Notes: generated from the letters alone by a model not told the origin. DNA of 64,000 nucleotides from Bacillota bacterium (GCA_023407175.1 JAEYMU010000009.1:1-64000); one strand, 5' to 3'; shown: positions 16,660 through 26,252, numbered from the stretch's first letter. A program made the numbers and translations.

Positions 16660-19233
16660 TTAAGCATTCCTTCCGCAGCAGAATTTATATTTCTTTCCGC
16701 TTCCGCAGGGGCAGGGATCATTCGGCTGTATCTTCTTGCCCGAACGTCTTACCGGAGCATTTGCCACACTGTCGTCCCTGTTGGTTCCGGTTACCTTAGC
16801 TACCTGCTCTCTTTCCACCTTCTGCTCGATACGAACATGAAGCAGGGCCTTTACCGTATCCTCTCTGATAGCATCAATCATGTTGTCAAACATATCAAAG
16901 CCCTGGAACTTATACTCTACTACAGGCTGTCTCTGGCCGTAGGCCATTAAGCCGATACCCTGACGCAGCTGGTCCATATCGTCGATATGATCCATCCATT
17001 TATGGTCGATTACCTTAAGCAATATGACACGTTCAATCTCTCTGATTTGCTCTGTCTCGGGAAATTCCAGTTCCTTCTCCTCATAGAGCTTAACGGCATC
17101 CTCCTTAAGCTGCTGGATCAGGTCGTCCTTTTTCATACCGCGAAGCTGCTCACGGGTAAATTCAATCCCCGGCAGTGGGATGATCGGCAGAAGCATCTCA
17201 TTAAGTTCCTTCAAATCCCAGTGCTCCGGAATCTGATCATCCCCAATGCAGGTATTGACACAATCCTCGACCGTATCAGTAACCATGCGGTAGATTGTGT
17301 CCCTCATGCTTTCGCCGTTGAGAACCCTTTTTCTTTCCGCATAGATGATTTCTCTTTGCTCATTATTTACCTGGTCGTATTCCAACAGGTTCTTTCTGAT
17401 ACCAAAGTTATTATTTTCAATTCTCTTCTGGGCCTTTTCAATCGCGTTGGTAAGCATCTTGTGCTCAATCTGCTCTCCCTCTGCTATGCCAAGGGAATTA
17501 AAGATACCCATCAGACGCTCCGAACCGAACAGACGCATAACATCATCTTCCAGGGAGATAAAGAAGCGTGATTCACCCGGGTCGCCCTGTCTACCGGCAC
17601 GACCACGCAGCTGATTATCGATACGTCTTGACTCATGGCGCTCCGTACCGATGATTTTAAGACCGCCTAATTCTGTAACACCCTCTCCAAGCTTGATATC
17701 AGTACCACGGCCGGCCATGTTGGTGGCTATAGTAACAGCACCGTATTGACCGGCATCCGCTACAATTTCAGCCTCCAGCTCATGGAATTTTGCATTCAAC
17801 ACCTTATGAGGAACATTCTGCTTTTTCAAAGCCGCGCTGATTTCCTCAGAGGCCTCGATCGTAATCGTACCAACCAGAGCGGGTTGTCCCTTTCTATGTG
17901 CCTCTACAATTTCCCTGATAATCGCATGAAGCTTTTCTTTCTTTGTCTTATATACGGCATCCTGACGGTCAATACGGGCTACCGGAAGATTGGTCGGCAC
18001 CTCGATAACGTCCATACCATAGATTTCCCTGAACTCCTTTTCCTCTGTCAGAGCAGTACCGGTCATACCGGATTTCTTCTTATATTTGTTAAAGAAGTTC
18101 TGGAAGGTAATGGTTGCCAGTGTTTTGCTTTCCCGCTTTACCTTTACATTTTCCTTGGCTTCAATCGCCTGATGAAGGCCGTCGCTGTAGCGTCTTCCCG
18201 GCATAATACGTCCGGTAAATTCATCAACGATTAAAACCTCATCCTCCTTTACTACATAATCCTGGTCCCGGAACATTAAATTATGGGCACGCAGGGCAAG
18301 GATGATATTATGCTGGATTTCCAGGTTCTCCGGGTCAGCAAGGTTTTCGATATTAAAGAACTTCTCCACCTTCTTGACACCGTCCGCAGTGAGGTGAACA
18401 TTCTTTTCCTTCTCATTGACGATAAAATCACCGGTCTCTTCGATTTCTTCCTTCATAAGAGCGGACATCTTGGTCAGCTCTCCGCTTGCCGTACCCTTGG
18501 TCAGCTGTCTTGCCAGAATATCGCAGACACGATACAGATCCGTGGATTTACCGCTCTGACCGGATATAATTAACGGCGTTCTTGCTTCATCAATCAATAC
18601 AGAGTCCACCTCATCGATGATGGCGTAATGCAAATCACGCTGTACCAGCTGCTCCTTGTAGATAACCATGTTATCTCTTAGGTAATCAAAGCCCAATTCA
18701 TTATTGGTGGCATAGGTGATATCGCAGTCATAGGCTTCCCTGCGTTCATCCTTCTCCATACTGTTGAGGATTACACCTACCTTAAGCCCCAGGAATTCAT
18801 GAATTTGTCCCATCCATTCCGAGTCACGCTTGGCCAGATAATCGTTAACGGTTACAATATGGACTCCCTTTCCCTCCAGTGCATTCAGATATGCCGGCAG
18901 AGTAGAGGTCAGTGTCTTACCTTCACCGGTACGCATCTCAGTGATTCGTCCCTGATGAAGTATGATACCGCCGATTAGCTGTACACGGAAATGCCTCTGT
19001 CCAATAACACGCTTTGAGGCCTCTCTGACGGTTGCATAGGCTTCGGCCAGAATATCATCCAGAGTCTCTCCATTTTTCAGTCTATTTTTAAATTCTATTG
19101 TCTTAGCCTTCAGCTCGTCATCAGAAAGCTTAACATATTCCGGCTCCAATGCTTCGATCTTATCCGCTAACGGTATAATTCTTTTTATCTCGCGCTCGCT
19201 GTGAGTGCCAAATACCTTTTCCACTAATCCCAT
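16660..19233 (-). CDS. secA: Preprotein translocase ATPase SecA
   Basis: SecA drives protein export through SecYEG. The 857-residue protein shows Walker A-like MRTGEGKT, the DEAD-like motif [27 protein letters not shown]-type helicase motif [43 protein letters not shown], and a C-terminal zinc/SecB-binding tail [20 protein letters not shown] chose the ATG at 19233; the GTG at 19243 is too close to the AGGAG site. It precedes prfB and follows hpf, an order conserved in Firmicutes. Confidence 0.97.
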   Translation of the reverse strand: MGLVEKVFGTHSEREIKRIIPLADKIEALEPEYVKLSDDELKAKTIEFKNRLKNGETLDDILAEAYATVREASKRVIGQRHFRVQLIGGIILHQGRITEMRTGEGKTLTSTLPAYLNALEGKGVHIVTVNDYLAKRDSEWMGQIHEFLGLKVGVILNSMEKDERREAYDCDITYATNNELGFDYLRDNMVIYKEQLVQRDLHYAIIDEVDSVLIDEARTPLIISGQSGKSTDLYRVCDILARQLTKGTASGELTKMSALMKEEIEETGDFIVNEKEKNVHLTADGVKKVEKFFNIENLADPENLEIQHNIILALRAHNLMFRDQDYVVKEDEVLIVDEFTGRIMPGRRYSDGLHQAIEAKENVKVKRESKTLATITFQNFFNKYKKKSGMTGTALTEEKEFREIYGMDVIEVPTNLPVARIDRQDAVYKTKKEKLHAIIREIVEAHRKGQPALVGTITIEASEEISAALKKQNVPHKVLNAKFHELEAEIVADAGQYGAVTIATNMAGRGTDIKLGEGVTELGGLKIIGTERHESRRIDNQLRGRAGRQGDPGESRFFISLEDDVMRLFGSERLMGIFNSLGIAEGEQIEHKMLTNAIEKAQKRIENNNFGIRKNLLEYDQVNNEQREIIYAERKRVLNGESMRDTIYRMVTDTVEDCVNTCIGDDQIPEHWDLKELNEMLLPIIPLPGIEFTREQLRGMKKDDLIQQLKEDAVKLYEEKELEFPETEQIREIERVILLKVIDHKWMDHIDDMDQLRQGIGLMAYGQRQPVVEYKFQGFDMFDNMIDAIREDTVKALLHVRIEQKVEREQVAKVTGTNRDDSVANAPVRRSGKKIQPNDPCPCGSGKKYKFCCGRNA

Positions 19234-19386
19234 ACGAAAATTCACTCCTGTATCGATACATATTTGTTAAAAAATAGTTCAAATAACATTGTAGCATTTA
19301 CCTTGCCACTAATCAACTGAATTTTCTGTAACCTAATTATGAAGGTAATCTAAACATTGTGTTACCGGCGGCCTGTAAAAAGAACC

Positions 19387-19432
19387 AGAAAAGAAGTTCG
19401 TCCTCCCTTAGTCAGGAAAAGCCGAACTTCTT
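19387..19432 (-). terminator. Probable terminator after hpf
   Basis: The arms AAGAAGTTCG and CGAACTTCTT lie 20 nt after the hpf stop, with TTTTCTGG following on the minus strand. The loop is long and the T tract modest. Confidence 0.6.
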
Positions 19433-19451
19433 GAATGGTTTTGTTCCGCGA

Positions 19452-19979
19452 TTAATATTCAGGTTCAATCAAACCGTAAGTATTTCCTTTTCTTTTATAA
19501 ACCACATTGACTTCATCCGTCTGTGCATTGCGGAACACATAAAAATTATGTCCCAAAAGCTCCATCTGAACACAGGCCTCCTCCGCATCCATCGGTTTGA
19601 TTGCAAAACGCTTTGTCTTCACAATCTTAACGGTATCATCCTCAAAATAATCATCCTCCATAAAGGCCTGATTAAAATTTGAAGCAGCCTGCTTATGATC
19701 AATCAGTTTATTCTTGTATTTTCTTAACTGGCGTTCAATGATTTCTTCCACCAAATCAATGGAAACATACATATCGTTACTTACTTGTTCCGCTCTAATA
19801 ATATTTCCCTTAACAGGAATAGTTATTTCGATTTTCTGTCTTTCTTTCTCAACGCTCAATGTTACATGGATTTCAGTATCAGGAGTAAAGTATCTCTCAA
19901 GTTTTCCGATCTTCTCATATACAGCCGTTTTCAAGCCCTCTGTTACATCAATATTTTTACCGCTGATTATATAACGCAT
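19452..19979 (-). CDS. hpf: Long ribosome hibernation promoting factor
   Basis: Long HPF dimerises ribosomes into inactive 100S particles in stationary phase. The 175-residue protein has the N-terminal RaiA/S30AE domain (MRYIISGKNIDVTEGLKTAVYEKIGKLERYF) and, after a linker, the C-terminal dimerisation domain (VKTKRFAIKPMDAEEACVQMELLGHNFYVFRN). Length identifies the long form, not YfiA. The ATG at 19979 has AGGAG upstream; a TTG at 19988 is less likely. It precedes secA in the usual Firmicute order. Confidence 0.95.
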   Translation of the reverse strand: MRYIISGKNIDVTEGLKTAVYEKIGKLERYFTPDTEIHVTLSVEKERQKIEITIPVKGNIIRAEQVSNDMYVSIDLVEEIIERQLRKYKNKLIDHKQAASNFNQAFMEDDYFEDDTVKIVKTKRFAIKPMDAEEACVQMELLGHNFYVFRNAQTDEVNVVYKRKGNTYGLIEPEY

Positions 19980-20332
19980 AAAACCCAACTCCTTTTTGAC
20001 TTTCTTTTGTTAGCATTCATTATATCATAAGGTCAAAGAAGTGACAAGCTACTTTGTTTAGAATTGGCAGATCTATGAAATCCAATGCATGAAGTTCAAA
20101 AATACTTCATAGAAAATACAAATCTATTTCATATTCCAGTAAAATTTATATTTTTCATACAAAATTCTATGTTTTTATTCAAATAAGAACTATTTTAAAA
20201 TATTATCCGACAATAGGGTTGTCAAGCAAAAAAATTAAAGTTTCCGCCGGCCTATGTCGATTTAACATAAGTTACAAAACGCATTTTCGTTATTGACACT
20301 AAAAGCAATATGCGACACGAGTAGTTCATGAA

Positions 20333-20403
20333 TGTGGATAATGTGGATAAAACGGTGTATAACTTTCTTTTATCTGAAAATCGGGCTTCTCCCCTGTGGA
20401 TAA
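20333..20403. other. Cluster of three perfect DnaA boxes in an AT-rich gap
   Basis: The 9-mer TGTGGATAA (reverse complement TTATCCACA, the strongest DnaA box) occurs at 20333-20341, 20342-20350 and 20395-20403, the first two directly abutting, with a weaker TGTATAAC between. The 19980-20600 gap around it is very AT-rich and carries no believable gene; a 63-codon reading frame over it is not credible. This could be a DnaA-titrating or DnaA-regulated site or part of an origin, but dnaA and dnaN are not nearby. Confidence 0.6.
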
Positions 20404-20596
20404 CTTTTTGATAAATTGGTAATAGCAGCAAATAATATGTCAATATTTACCATTTATTTTAAAGCTTTTGTGCAAAATGTATATTTGTCACTTTGTCAAT
20501 AGGTCTTTATGATAATAATTTCTTAGAACATCCTGTGAAAATAGTAACTCAAATTTCATCAATTTTGAGTTAATTTTATCGAATCATAAAACATCA

Positions 20597-20644
20597 CAAA
20601 AAGGCTGCCTTCGCCAATCCACCCGGGATATCGAACGCAGCCTT
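20597..20644 (-). terminator. Probable terminator downstream of the PilZ gene
   Basis: The arms AAGGCTGC and GCAGCCTT enclose a long loop and are followed on the minus strand by TTTTT. It lies about 95 nt after the PilZ stop, beyond the two-hairpin repeat. Confidence 0.65.
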
Positions 20645-20678
20645 CATCAAAGCCTTATATTATCATTATTACACCCCT

Positions 20679-20746
20679 GCATATCACAAGCCTTGCTTGT
20701 GATACTGCTTAATAAAGAGTTTGAAAGTGTCTTTTACTTTCAAACT
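20679..20746. repeat. Two-hairpin dispersed repeat, copy 2
   Basis: The unit TATCACAAGC/GCTTGTGATA plus GTTTGAAAGT/ACTTTCAAAC is the reverse complement of the 4211-4276 unit. Its end overlaps the last codons of the PilZ gene and provides its stop: the stem AAAGTTTGA reads K-V-stop on the minus strand. Confidence 0.75.
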
Positions 20747-21108
20747 TTTCCCTGTTCCAGTAGCTTTTCATAACGATCGACTTTATCTGCAAGAAAAGGG
20801 GCCAGCCCGACAAATTCAGCTCCGTATACCTTCTTCTCATCCTCAAAGTGAGCCCTTACAATTCGAATTACCACATAGAAAAAATCACTGTCCCCCAAAT
20901 CAATACGTCCCCTGAAATAATACCCAAGGGGTAGACTTGCCTCACTGATAAAACCGATCCCGCTTTTTGAAATATCAAATACCAAAACCTTTGCATTCAA
21001 ATTTCTGATTACAACATTATCCTGCTTAAAAACCTCGTCTACCTCCAACTGCATCTCTATTGGAAGCCTCTTGTATCTTCTGCGGTCTTTATCAATATTA
21101 TCCCCCAT
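20740..21108 (-). CDS. PilZ-domain protein (c-di-GMP receptor candidate)
   Basis: The 122-residue protein carries the PilZ signature pair: RRRYKRLP (about 9-16, the RxxxR motif) and, about 30 residues on, DISKSGIGF (the DxSxxG motif). Both are needed for c-di-GMP binding and both are intact. No effector domain is attached, so it probably acts on a partner, for example flagella or export. It sits alone with a GAGGAG site before the ATG. Its stop codon lies in a repeat (20679-20746), so the C-terminus GKV may have been changed by that insertion. Confidence 0.87.
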   Translation of the reverse strand: MGDNIDKDRRRYKRLPIEMQLEVDEVFKQDNVVIRNLNAKVLVFDISKSGIGFISEASLPLGYYFRGRIDLGDSDFFYVVIRIVRAHFEDEKKVYGAEFVGLAPFLADKVDRYEKLLEQGKV

Positions 21109-21240
21109 ATGATTAATCTCCTCATATTCAAAACCTGCATCATAAATTTTTCCATTTACTATATGCTTATCTTATCATATTTCTTATTTATTTCCAATCG
21201 GTAAAATTTAAATTATTTGATTTTAGGGATAGAAATATAA

Positions 21241-21262
21241 GGGGCTGCCTTAAGGCAGCCCC
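21241..21262 (-). terminator. Terminator-like palindrome after the NlpC/P60 gene
   Basis: A perfect GGGGCTGCC-TTAA-GGCAGCCCC palindrome lies 16 nt downstream of the stop. The following minus-strand sequence TTATATTT is only moderately T-rich. Confidence 0.65.
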
Positions 21263-21277
21263 TCTCTGTTTTCTTAA

Positions 21278-22513
21278 TTAATATACAACTCGTCTGACAC
21301 AATAGATGTCCCTGTATTTATACTGCGACGTTATAATTCCCTGTCTGGAATTTGCCGCATGGACTATCTTTCCGTTTCCTATGTACATGGCAACGTGATT
21401 AACCGTACCACTGCTATTGGCATAGAAAATCAAATCACCTGGCTGAAGATCTGATTCACTTACCTTCTTACCTGCTCCGACTGCCTGTTCTCTCGATGTC
21501 CTTGGTATGCTATAGCCAAAGTCCGCATAAATTGCTTGAACAAAACCGGAACAATCAGCTCCATGGGTTAGACTGGTTCCTCCCCAGGAATAGGGATTAC
21601 CGACAAATTTTAAAGCATAGGCTACAATTTCACTGCAGCTTCCGGAACCCGAAGAGGGGCTTTCTGTGTTTTTGGAACTGTTGTCTGAATCCTCATTATT
21701 CTTTGCAGCTTCTGCCGCACGTCTTTCAGCCTCCTGGCGTTCGGCCTTCTCCTGTGCCAGCTTTGCCTTTCGCTCAGCTTCTGCCCGCTCAGCCTCTTCC
21801 TGCTCTTTCTTTATTCTGTTTTCCTCTTCGATTGAAATGGCATATTTAAATTCTACGTTAATTGTTACAAATTCCTTATTAACGAAGCCAGTGAAATCAC
21901 CGCCGGTGTCTTCGTCATTACCCAGCAAAAGCTCTACCCACTCGTCATACTGCTTGGTTACAACATAGGTCTCCCCCTGGGGAATTAAAGTTAATATGGA
22001 GGAATCCGTACTTTGATCCGATCTTACCCTTAAGGTCTGACAATTAACCGTAGCGTAAACCGTGGCATATTTGTCCACCATGGATTCCGCCTCCGTTCCG
22101 ATTGCCAAGAAATCGGATGCGATGTATCCCTTAACATCTCCTGACTCTATCTTAACCCAGCCGCCGTCCAGTGTCTCAAGTATATTTGCTGCACAGCCCC
22201 GGTATAGCTTACCGACAACCTCACTGTCCGTTGATGCCTCTTTTCTGATATTTACATAATCATCTGCAATTGAAACACCCAGGTTCGCATAGGGTGATTC
22301 TGCTTCCTTCTTTGCTTCCATCAACTGGATAGAGGCATTGTATGCTTCCTCCATCTGTTCGCCTGTCGCATTCTCCAGAACAGCCGAGATACCTGCTATT
22401 CCCTGCTCTGAGGAAATAAAACTGCTAGCATGGGCAACTACTGACGGTACAGAGAAAAATAGCGCAGTCGATGCCACGCCTATCGCCAACATCAAGGCTT
22501 TATCCTTTTTCAT
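21278..22513 (-). CDS. Secreted SH3-domain NlpC/P60 peptidoglycan hydrolase
   Basis: This cell-wall endopeptidase cleaves peptide stems of peptidoglycan. The 411-residue protein has a signal peptide (MKKDKALMLAIGVASTALFF, ending near AHASS), two bacterial SH3 domains (VSIADDYVNIRKEAS and VNCQTLRVRSDQS), a long Glu/Ala/Lys-rich coiled-coil linker (about 240-290), and a C-terminal NlpC/P60 domain with catalytic Cys in GADCSGFVQ, His in VNHVAMYIG and a following HAANS. The ATG at 22513 follows GGAGGG. Its SH3 region resembles that of the SleB-type protein at 56735, so the two are likely paralogous at the N-terminus. Confidence 0.93.
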   Translation of the reverse strand: MKKDKALMLAIGVASTALFFSVPSVVAHASSFISSEQGIAGISAVLENATGEQMEEAYNASIQLMEAKKEAESPYANLGVSIADDYVNIRKEASTDSEVVGKLYRGCAANILETLDGGWVKIESGDVKGYIASDFLAIGTEAESMVDKYATVYATVNCQTLRVRSDQSTDSSILTLIPQGETYVVTKQYDEWVELLLGNDEDTGGDFTGFVNKEFVTINVEFKYAISIEEENRIKKEQEEAERAEAERKAKLAQEKAERQEAERRAAEAAKNNEDSDNSSKNTESPSSGSGSCSEIVAYALKFVGNPYSWGGTSLTHGADCSGFVQAIYADFGYSIPRTSREQAVGAGKKVSESDLQPGDLIFYANSSGTVNHVAMYIGNGKIVHAANSRQGIITSQYKYRDIYCVRRVVY

Positions 22514-22603
22514 GTACTTCCCTCCAAAGCTCTCCCTAACCATTTGTACATTAGTCATTTCCCAGTGTAAAATATATTACAAAATTGTTACAGTCATGAG
22601 ATA

Positions 22604-22632
22604 ATTATAACAAATCTGACACAAACTGTCAA
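22604..22632 (-). promoter_or_regulatory. Promoter of the NlpC/P60 gene
   Basis: TTGACA (22627-22632) and TATAAT (22604-22609) on the minus strand are spaced by exactly 17 nt, a perfect sigma-A promoter, 91 nt before the start codon. Confidence 0.9.
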
Positions 22633-22714
22633 TGCAAATCGTACTAGAACTGTAGAATTATTTTAGCTCAATCCAGCTAATTTATTAACTTTTAACGATA
22701 CCTGCTTTTTTCCC

Positions 22715-23635
22715 CTATGATAATTGATTCAGATATTTTTCTACGGCTGTAATTGCATTGGCACCATCCGCTGCGGCTGTTATAATCTGGCGAAGCTCCT
22801 TTGTTCTTATGTCTCCGGCGGCAAAAATACCGGGAACATTAGTTTCACAGCTTTCACCTGCAATGATATATCCGGCATCATCTGCAGCTACTACCTTCTT
22901 ATAGACCTCGGAATTCGGAAGATAACCGACTGCAATAAAGATTCCCGCAACCTCGTACTGGTCAAGGGCCTTTGTCTTAATATTTCTTACTTTGATGCTT
23001 TCGACCTTTTCTTCTCCCTGAATCTCCTCAACAACACTATCCCACAATACTGTAACATTCTCAAGTGCAAGGAGACTGGAGGTAATGCTCCTGGAGGCCC
23101 TGAACTGGTCCCTTCTGTGAATCACATATACCTGCTTGCAAATTCTCGCCAAAAAGATGGCATCCTCCACCGCTACATCACCGCCGCCAACGACTGCCAC
23201 TGTCTTATTCTTGAAAAATGCACCATCACAGGTAGCGCAGTAGGAAACTCCCATGCCGGACAGCTTTTCTTCGCCCGGCGTATTCAGATGACGGGGGGCT
23301 CCTCCCGTTGCAATAATTACGCTTTTCGCCCGGTACTGTGTTCCATCCTCCACCGTAATTACCTTAATATCCCCTTCCAGGGAAAAATCCGTCACTTCCG
23401 CAGAAATAAATTCCGAACCCAGCTTATCCGCATGCTCCCTGAACTTCAAGCTTAGCTCAAAGCCGCCGATTCCTGGAAGGCCGGGATAGTTATCCACCTC
23501 GTAGGTATTTATAATCTGCCCTCCGCTTAAGCCTGCCTTTTCAATCACAATCAGGTTGAGCTCCGCCCTCTTGGCATAAATTGCCGCTGCCAGGCCCGCG
23601 GGACCTGAGCCAATAATTATCACATCATAAATCAT
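22715..23635 (-). CDS. trxB: Thioredoxin reductase
   Basis: TrxB reduces thioredoxin with NADPH through FAD. The 306-residue protein has the FAD dinucleotide loop IIGSGPAGLAAAIYAKRA (about 6-23), the redox-active CATCDGAFF (about 134-142), the NADPH loop VVGGGDVAVEDAIFL and the C-terminal FAD motif GIFAAGDIRTKELRQI. Length and order are typical. GGAGGAA precedes the ATG at 23635. It is monocistronic here, with no thioredoxin gene adjacent. Confidence 0.95.
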   Translation of the reverse strand: MIYDVIIIGSGPAGLAAAIYAKRAELNLIVIEKAGLSGGQIINTYEVDNYPGLPGIGGFELSLKFREHADKLGSEFISAEVTDFSLEGDIKVITVEDGTQYRAKSVIIATGGAPRHLNTPGEEKLSGMGVSYCATCDGAFFKNKTVAVVGGGDVAVEDAIFLARICKQVYVIHRRDQFRASRSITSSLLALENVTVLWDSVVEEIQGEEKVESIKVRNIKTKALDQYEVAGIFIAVGYLPNSEVYKKVVAADDAGYIIAGESCETNVPGIFAAGDIRTKELRQIITAAADGANAITAVEKYLNQLS

Positions 23636-23707
23636 AATAGTTCCTCCTATTCTGTATTTCACCATATTGACCTTTTATCAAAAAATGTCATAAGATTTTA
23701 AAGTTTA

Positions 23708-23747
23708 AAAATATGACAATGATTATTTACAATCATTGTCATTTTTA
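23708..23747 (-). terminator. Bidirectional terminator downstream of the methyltransferase gene
   Basis: The arms ATGACAATGATT and AATCATTGTCAT pair perfectly. T tracts follow on both strands: TTTTTATT on the plus strand and ATTTTTAAA on the minus strand. It would stop the methyltransferase transcript before trxB. Confidence 0.8.
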
Positions 23748-23849
23748 TTCCAGTCTATATTTCCATATTCCCTCTGCCGCTTAAGCCTTAGGAAGCCAAT
23801 CGTCCATGTAATATATTTTAAAATGCGCTCCTGTAAACAATCCCGTATC

Positions 23850-24440
23850 CTATTCCTGTTCAATTCTTCTGGCCAGAGCATAAATCCAGCCGCTTGTATT
23901 CTCTGTCCTGCCATCCTCGCATTTTTGCAGATCAAGCAGCTCCAGCTCTTCTTGTCCGGCAATCAGTTCCTTCAGGGTTTTCGTCCGGTAATCCGTATAA
24001 TACCTTCCGTTCCTTTCGCCTTCAAAATCACCGTATTTGAAAGACATAAATAAGACGCCATTTATCTTTAAGCTTTTGATTACTTTCGTTAAAATATCAT
24101 CTATCTCATCACTGGGGACATGAAGCAGGGAGGCACATGCCCATATTCCGTCAAATACCTCATCAAAGTCCATTTCTTCAAATGATAAGTTTAATACATC
24201 CTGTCCAATATGTATGCTGGCTAAAGCACACATTTCCTCTGAAGCATCCATTGCAGTAACATCAAAACCAAGGGAAATGAAATATTCACTGTCCCTTCCC
24301 GAACCACAGCCAAGATCCAATATGCTGCCGCCCTCCGGTATCAACGGTACAAAGCGGTCCCAGTATTCCTGCATATCGATTTCTACTGTCTGATCAAAAT
24401 ATTCGGCTGCGTTCTGATTATAATACTCAATCGAGTCCAA
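23850..24440 (-). CDS. Class I SAM-dependent methyltransferase
   Basis: The 196-residue protein has the SAM-binding motif I ILDLGCGSGRDSEYF (about 40-54), acidic motif II VTAMDASEEM, and a small C-terminal domain typical of Methyltransf_11/25 enzymes. Substrate is unknown; the architecture resembles tellurite-resistance and small-molecule methyltransferases. The start is TTG at 24440, chosen because AGGAGGG lies 8 nt upstream. It is transcribed divergently from the acyl-ACP thioesterase. Confidence 0.88.
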   Translation of the reverse strand: MDSIEYYNQNAAEYFDQTVEIDMQEYWDRFVPLIPEGGSILDLGCGSGRDSEYFISLGFDVTAMDASEEMCALASIHIGQDVLNLSFEEMDFDEVFDGIWACASLLHVPSDEIDDILTKVIKSLKINGVLFMSFKYGDFEGERNGRYYTDYRTKTLKELIAGQEELELLDLQKCEDGRTENTSGWIYALARRIEQE

Positions 24441-24591
24441 TTAATTATCCCTCCTTTTCAAACAAACTTATTATATCAAATGTGTTACAAGAATACCAGT
24501 ACTTTTCCACTATTCACAAAAAAACACTATTCCTTAAGGAAAATAAATGGTATACTGATACTATTCCATAGATAAGAAAGGCAAAATTAAT

Positions 24592-25302
24592 ATGTACAGT
24601 TTTACAAGCCGTATCCGGTATACCGAATTAGACCATCAGCGGAGCAGCTTATCCTGCTCTTCCCTTATAAATTATTTTCAGGATTGCAGTACTTTCCAGT
24701 CTGAGGACTTAAATCTGGGCATCTCCTATCTTAATTCCATCAACAGAGTCTGGCTGTTAAACGGGTGGCAGCTACAGATTTACAAGCCCGTCCTGCTGGG
24801 TGATCGGGTTACCGTAAGCACCTGGCCCTATGCTTTTAAGGGTTTTTACGGTTATCGTAACTTTATTATGGCAAATGAAGAAAATGAAGTTCTTGCCGCA
24901 GCAGATTCCATCTGGATCTATATCGATACGATCAGCAAAAGACCCGTGAAGGTAGCAGAGGATAACGCCGGCTATACCTTAGAGCCGCCCTACCCCATGT
25001 CCCATACTGACCGTAAGATTAAAATACCGGATACTATGACAGCTCTGCCTGCTTTTCCGGTAAAAAGATCAAACATTGATTCGTATCATCATGTAAATAA
25101 TGGGCAATATGTAAAGATGGCAGAGGAATATCTCCCTGAGGATTTTACAGTGCATTCCATGCGGGTGGAATACCGGAACCAGGCGGTACTTGGAGATATA
25201 ATCACTCCCATGGTTTCACAGGAAGAAAATTGTGTCAAGGTAGTGCTTGCCGATCCTGCCGGTAAGCCCTATGCCGCTTTAGAATTTCAAGGCCGCTGCT
25301 AA
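24592..25302 (+). CDS. Acyl-ACP thioesterase (FatA-like)
   Basis: These enzymes release fatty acids from acyl carrier protein. The 236-residue protein shows a double hotdog fold: N-terminal YTELDHQRSSLSCSSLINYFQDCS and RVWLLNGWQLQIYKPVLLGDRV, then the C-terminal SNIDSYHHVNNGQYVKMAEEYL, whose Asn/His region (HHVNN) contains the catalytic site. Anaerobic gut Firmicutes use such enzymes in lipid turnover. A weak AAAGG precedes the ATG. It precedes cvfB by 21 nt on the same strand, so the two are probably co-transcribed. Confidence 0.87.
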   Translation: MYSFTSRIRYTELDHQRSSLSCSSLINYFQDCSTFQSEDLNLGISYLNSINRVWLLNGWQLQIYKPVLLGDRVTVSTWPYAFKGFYGYRNFIMANEENEVLAAADSIWIYIDTISKRPVKVAEDNAGYTLEPPYPMSHTDRKIKIPDTMTALPAFPVKRSNIDSYHHVNNGQYVKMAEEYLPEDFTVHSMRVEYRNQAVLGDIITPMVSQEENCVKVVLADPAGKPYAALEFQGRC

Positions 25303-25323
25303 AGCGGCAGAATGGAGCTTTCT

Positions 25324-26175
25324 ATGATAGAATTGGGAAAATATCAAATACTTGAGGTTGTTAAGAAAACAGATTTTGGAATGTACCTGTCCGAAGCAGA
25401 AGGAGACCAAAAGAACAGCGTACTGCTTCCGGCAAGGGAGGTTCCTGCAGGGACCTTACCTGGAGACAAGCTCAAGGTTTTTATCTATAAGGACTCCGAG
25501 GACCGTGTTATTGCTACCACCGCTGAGGTTCCCGTTACAATTGGCAAGCTTGCTGTTCTAAGAGTGAAGGAAGTAAGTAAAATTGGAGCCTTTCTGGATT
25601 GGGGATTGATGAAGGATCTGCTGCTTCCTTATAAGGAACAGACTATCAGGGTAGAAGAGGGCAGCCAGGTCTTAGTTACTCTGTATGTGGACAAAAGTAA
25701 TCGTCTATGTGCATCAATGAAGATATATGACCTGCTTTCTACAGACTCCCCCTACCAGAAGAACGATATGGTAACCGGTACGGTATATGAGGAGATTGAT
25801 ACCTTTGGTGTATTCGTCGCCGTTGACAATCAATACTCGGCAATGATCCCAAAGAATGAATTATTCACTTCCTTAAAGCCGGGGAATACAATCAAGGCCC
25901 GTGTCATCAATGTACGTTCCGATGGCAAGCTTACCTTAGGCCTTCGTGATAAATCCCATGTCCAGATGGATTCCGATTCCGAGCTTATCATGAAGAAGTT
26001 AACAGTCTCCGGAGGATTTCTGCCCTATAATGACAATTCCTCACCGGAGGAGATCAAGGATGTATTTAAAATAAGTAAGAATGCCTTCAAGCGGGCCATC
26101 GGCAAGCTATACAAAGCAGGCTCTATCACCATAACTGAAAATGGAATACAGCAGGTGCCTGCTGCAAAGAAATAA
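25324..26175 (+). CDS. cvfB: CvfB/YitL-type S1-like RNA-binding protein
   Basis: CvfB affects virulence and stress gene expression in staphylococci and has several S1-like domains and a winged helix. The 283-residue protein contains repeated S1-type stretches (KEVSKIGAFLDWGLMKDLLLPYKEQ and VYEEIDTFGVFVAVDNQYSAMIP) and the C-terminal FKISKNAFKRAIGKLYKAGSI winged helix. I start it at the ATG at 25324, where GGAG lies 6 nt upstream; an ATG at 25312 would add four residues and destroys that spacing. It follows the thioesterase gene closely. Confidence 0.88.
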   Translation: MIELGKYQILEVVKKTDFGMYLSEAEGDQKNSVLLPAREVPAGTLPGDKLKVFIYKDSEDRVIATTAEVPVTIGKLAVLRVKEVSKIGAFLDWGLMKDLLLPYKEQTIRVEEGSQVLVTLYVDKSNRLCASMKIYDLLSTDSPYQKNDMVTGTVYEEIDTFGVFVAVDNQYSAMIPKNELFTSLKPGNTIKARVINVRSDGKLTLGLRDKSHVQMDSDSELIMKKLTVSGGFLPYNDNSSPEEIKDVFKISKNAFKRAIGKLYKAGSITITENGIQQVPAAKK

Positions 26176-26182
26176 AGAAAAC

Positions 26183-26220
26183 GCCCAAAGCGACTATAGT
26201 CGCCGTGGGCATTTTCTTTT
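26183..26220 (+). terminator. Terminator of the thioesterase-cvfB unit
   Basis: A GCCCA/TGGGC outer stem with the inner GCGACTATAGTCGC palindrome is followed by ATTTTCTTTT on the plus strand, 8 nt after the cvfB stop. Confidence 0.88.
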
Positions 26221-26252
26221 ATAACAGACTCTCTCATGAATAACAGGTCAAA

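Noticed and set aside
20333..20403. Calling this site the chromosomal origin oriC
   Set aside because: Three DnaA boxes are suggestive, but no dnaA, dnaN, recF or gyrase gene is nearby and skew cannot be judged from one window; kept only as a DnaA-box cluster.
20252..20443. 63-codon minus-strand reading frame over the DnaA-box cluster
   Set aside because: It starts without a ribosome-binding site, has no recognisable motif, and its coding sequence is made of the DnaA boxes and AT-rich DNA.
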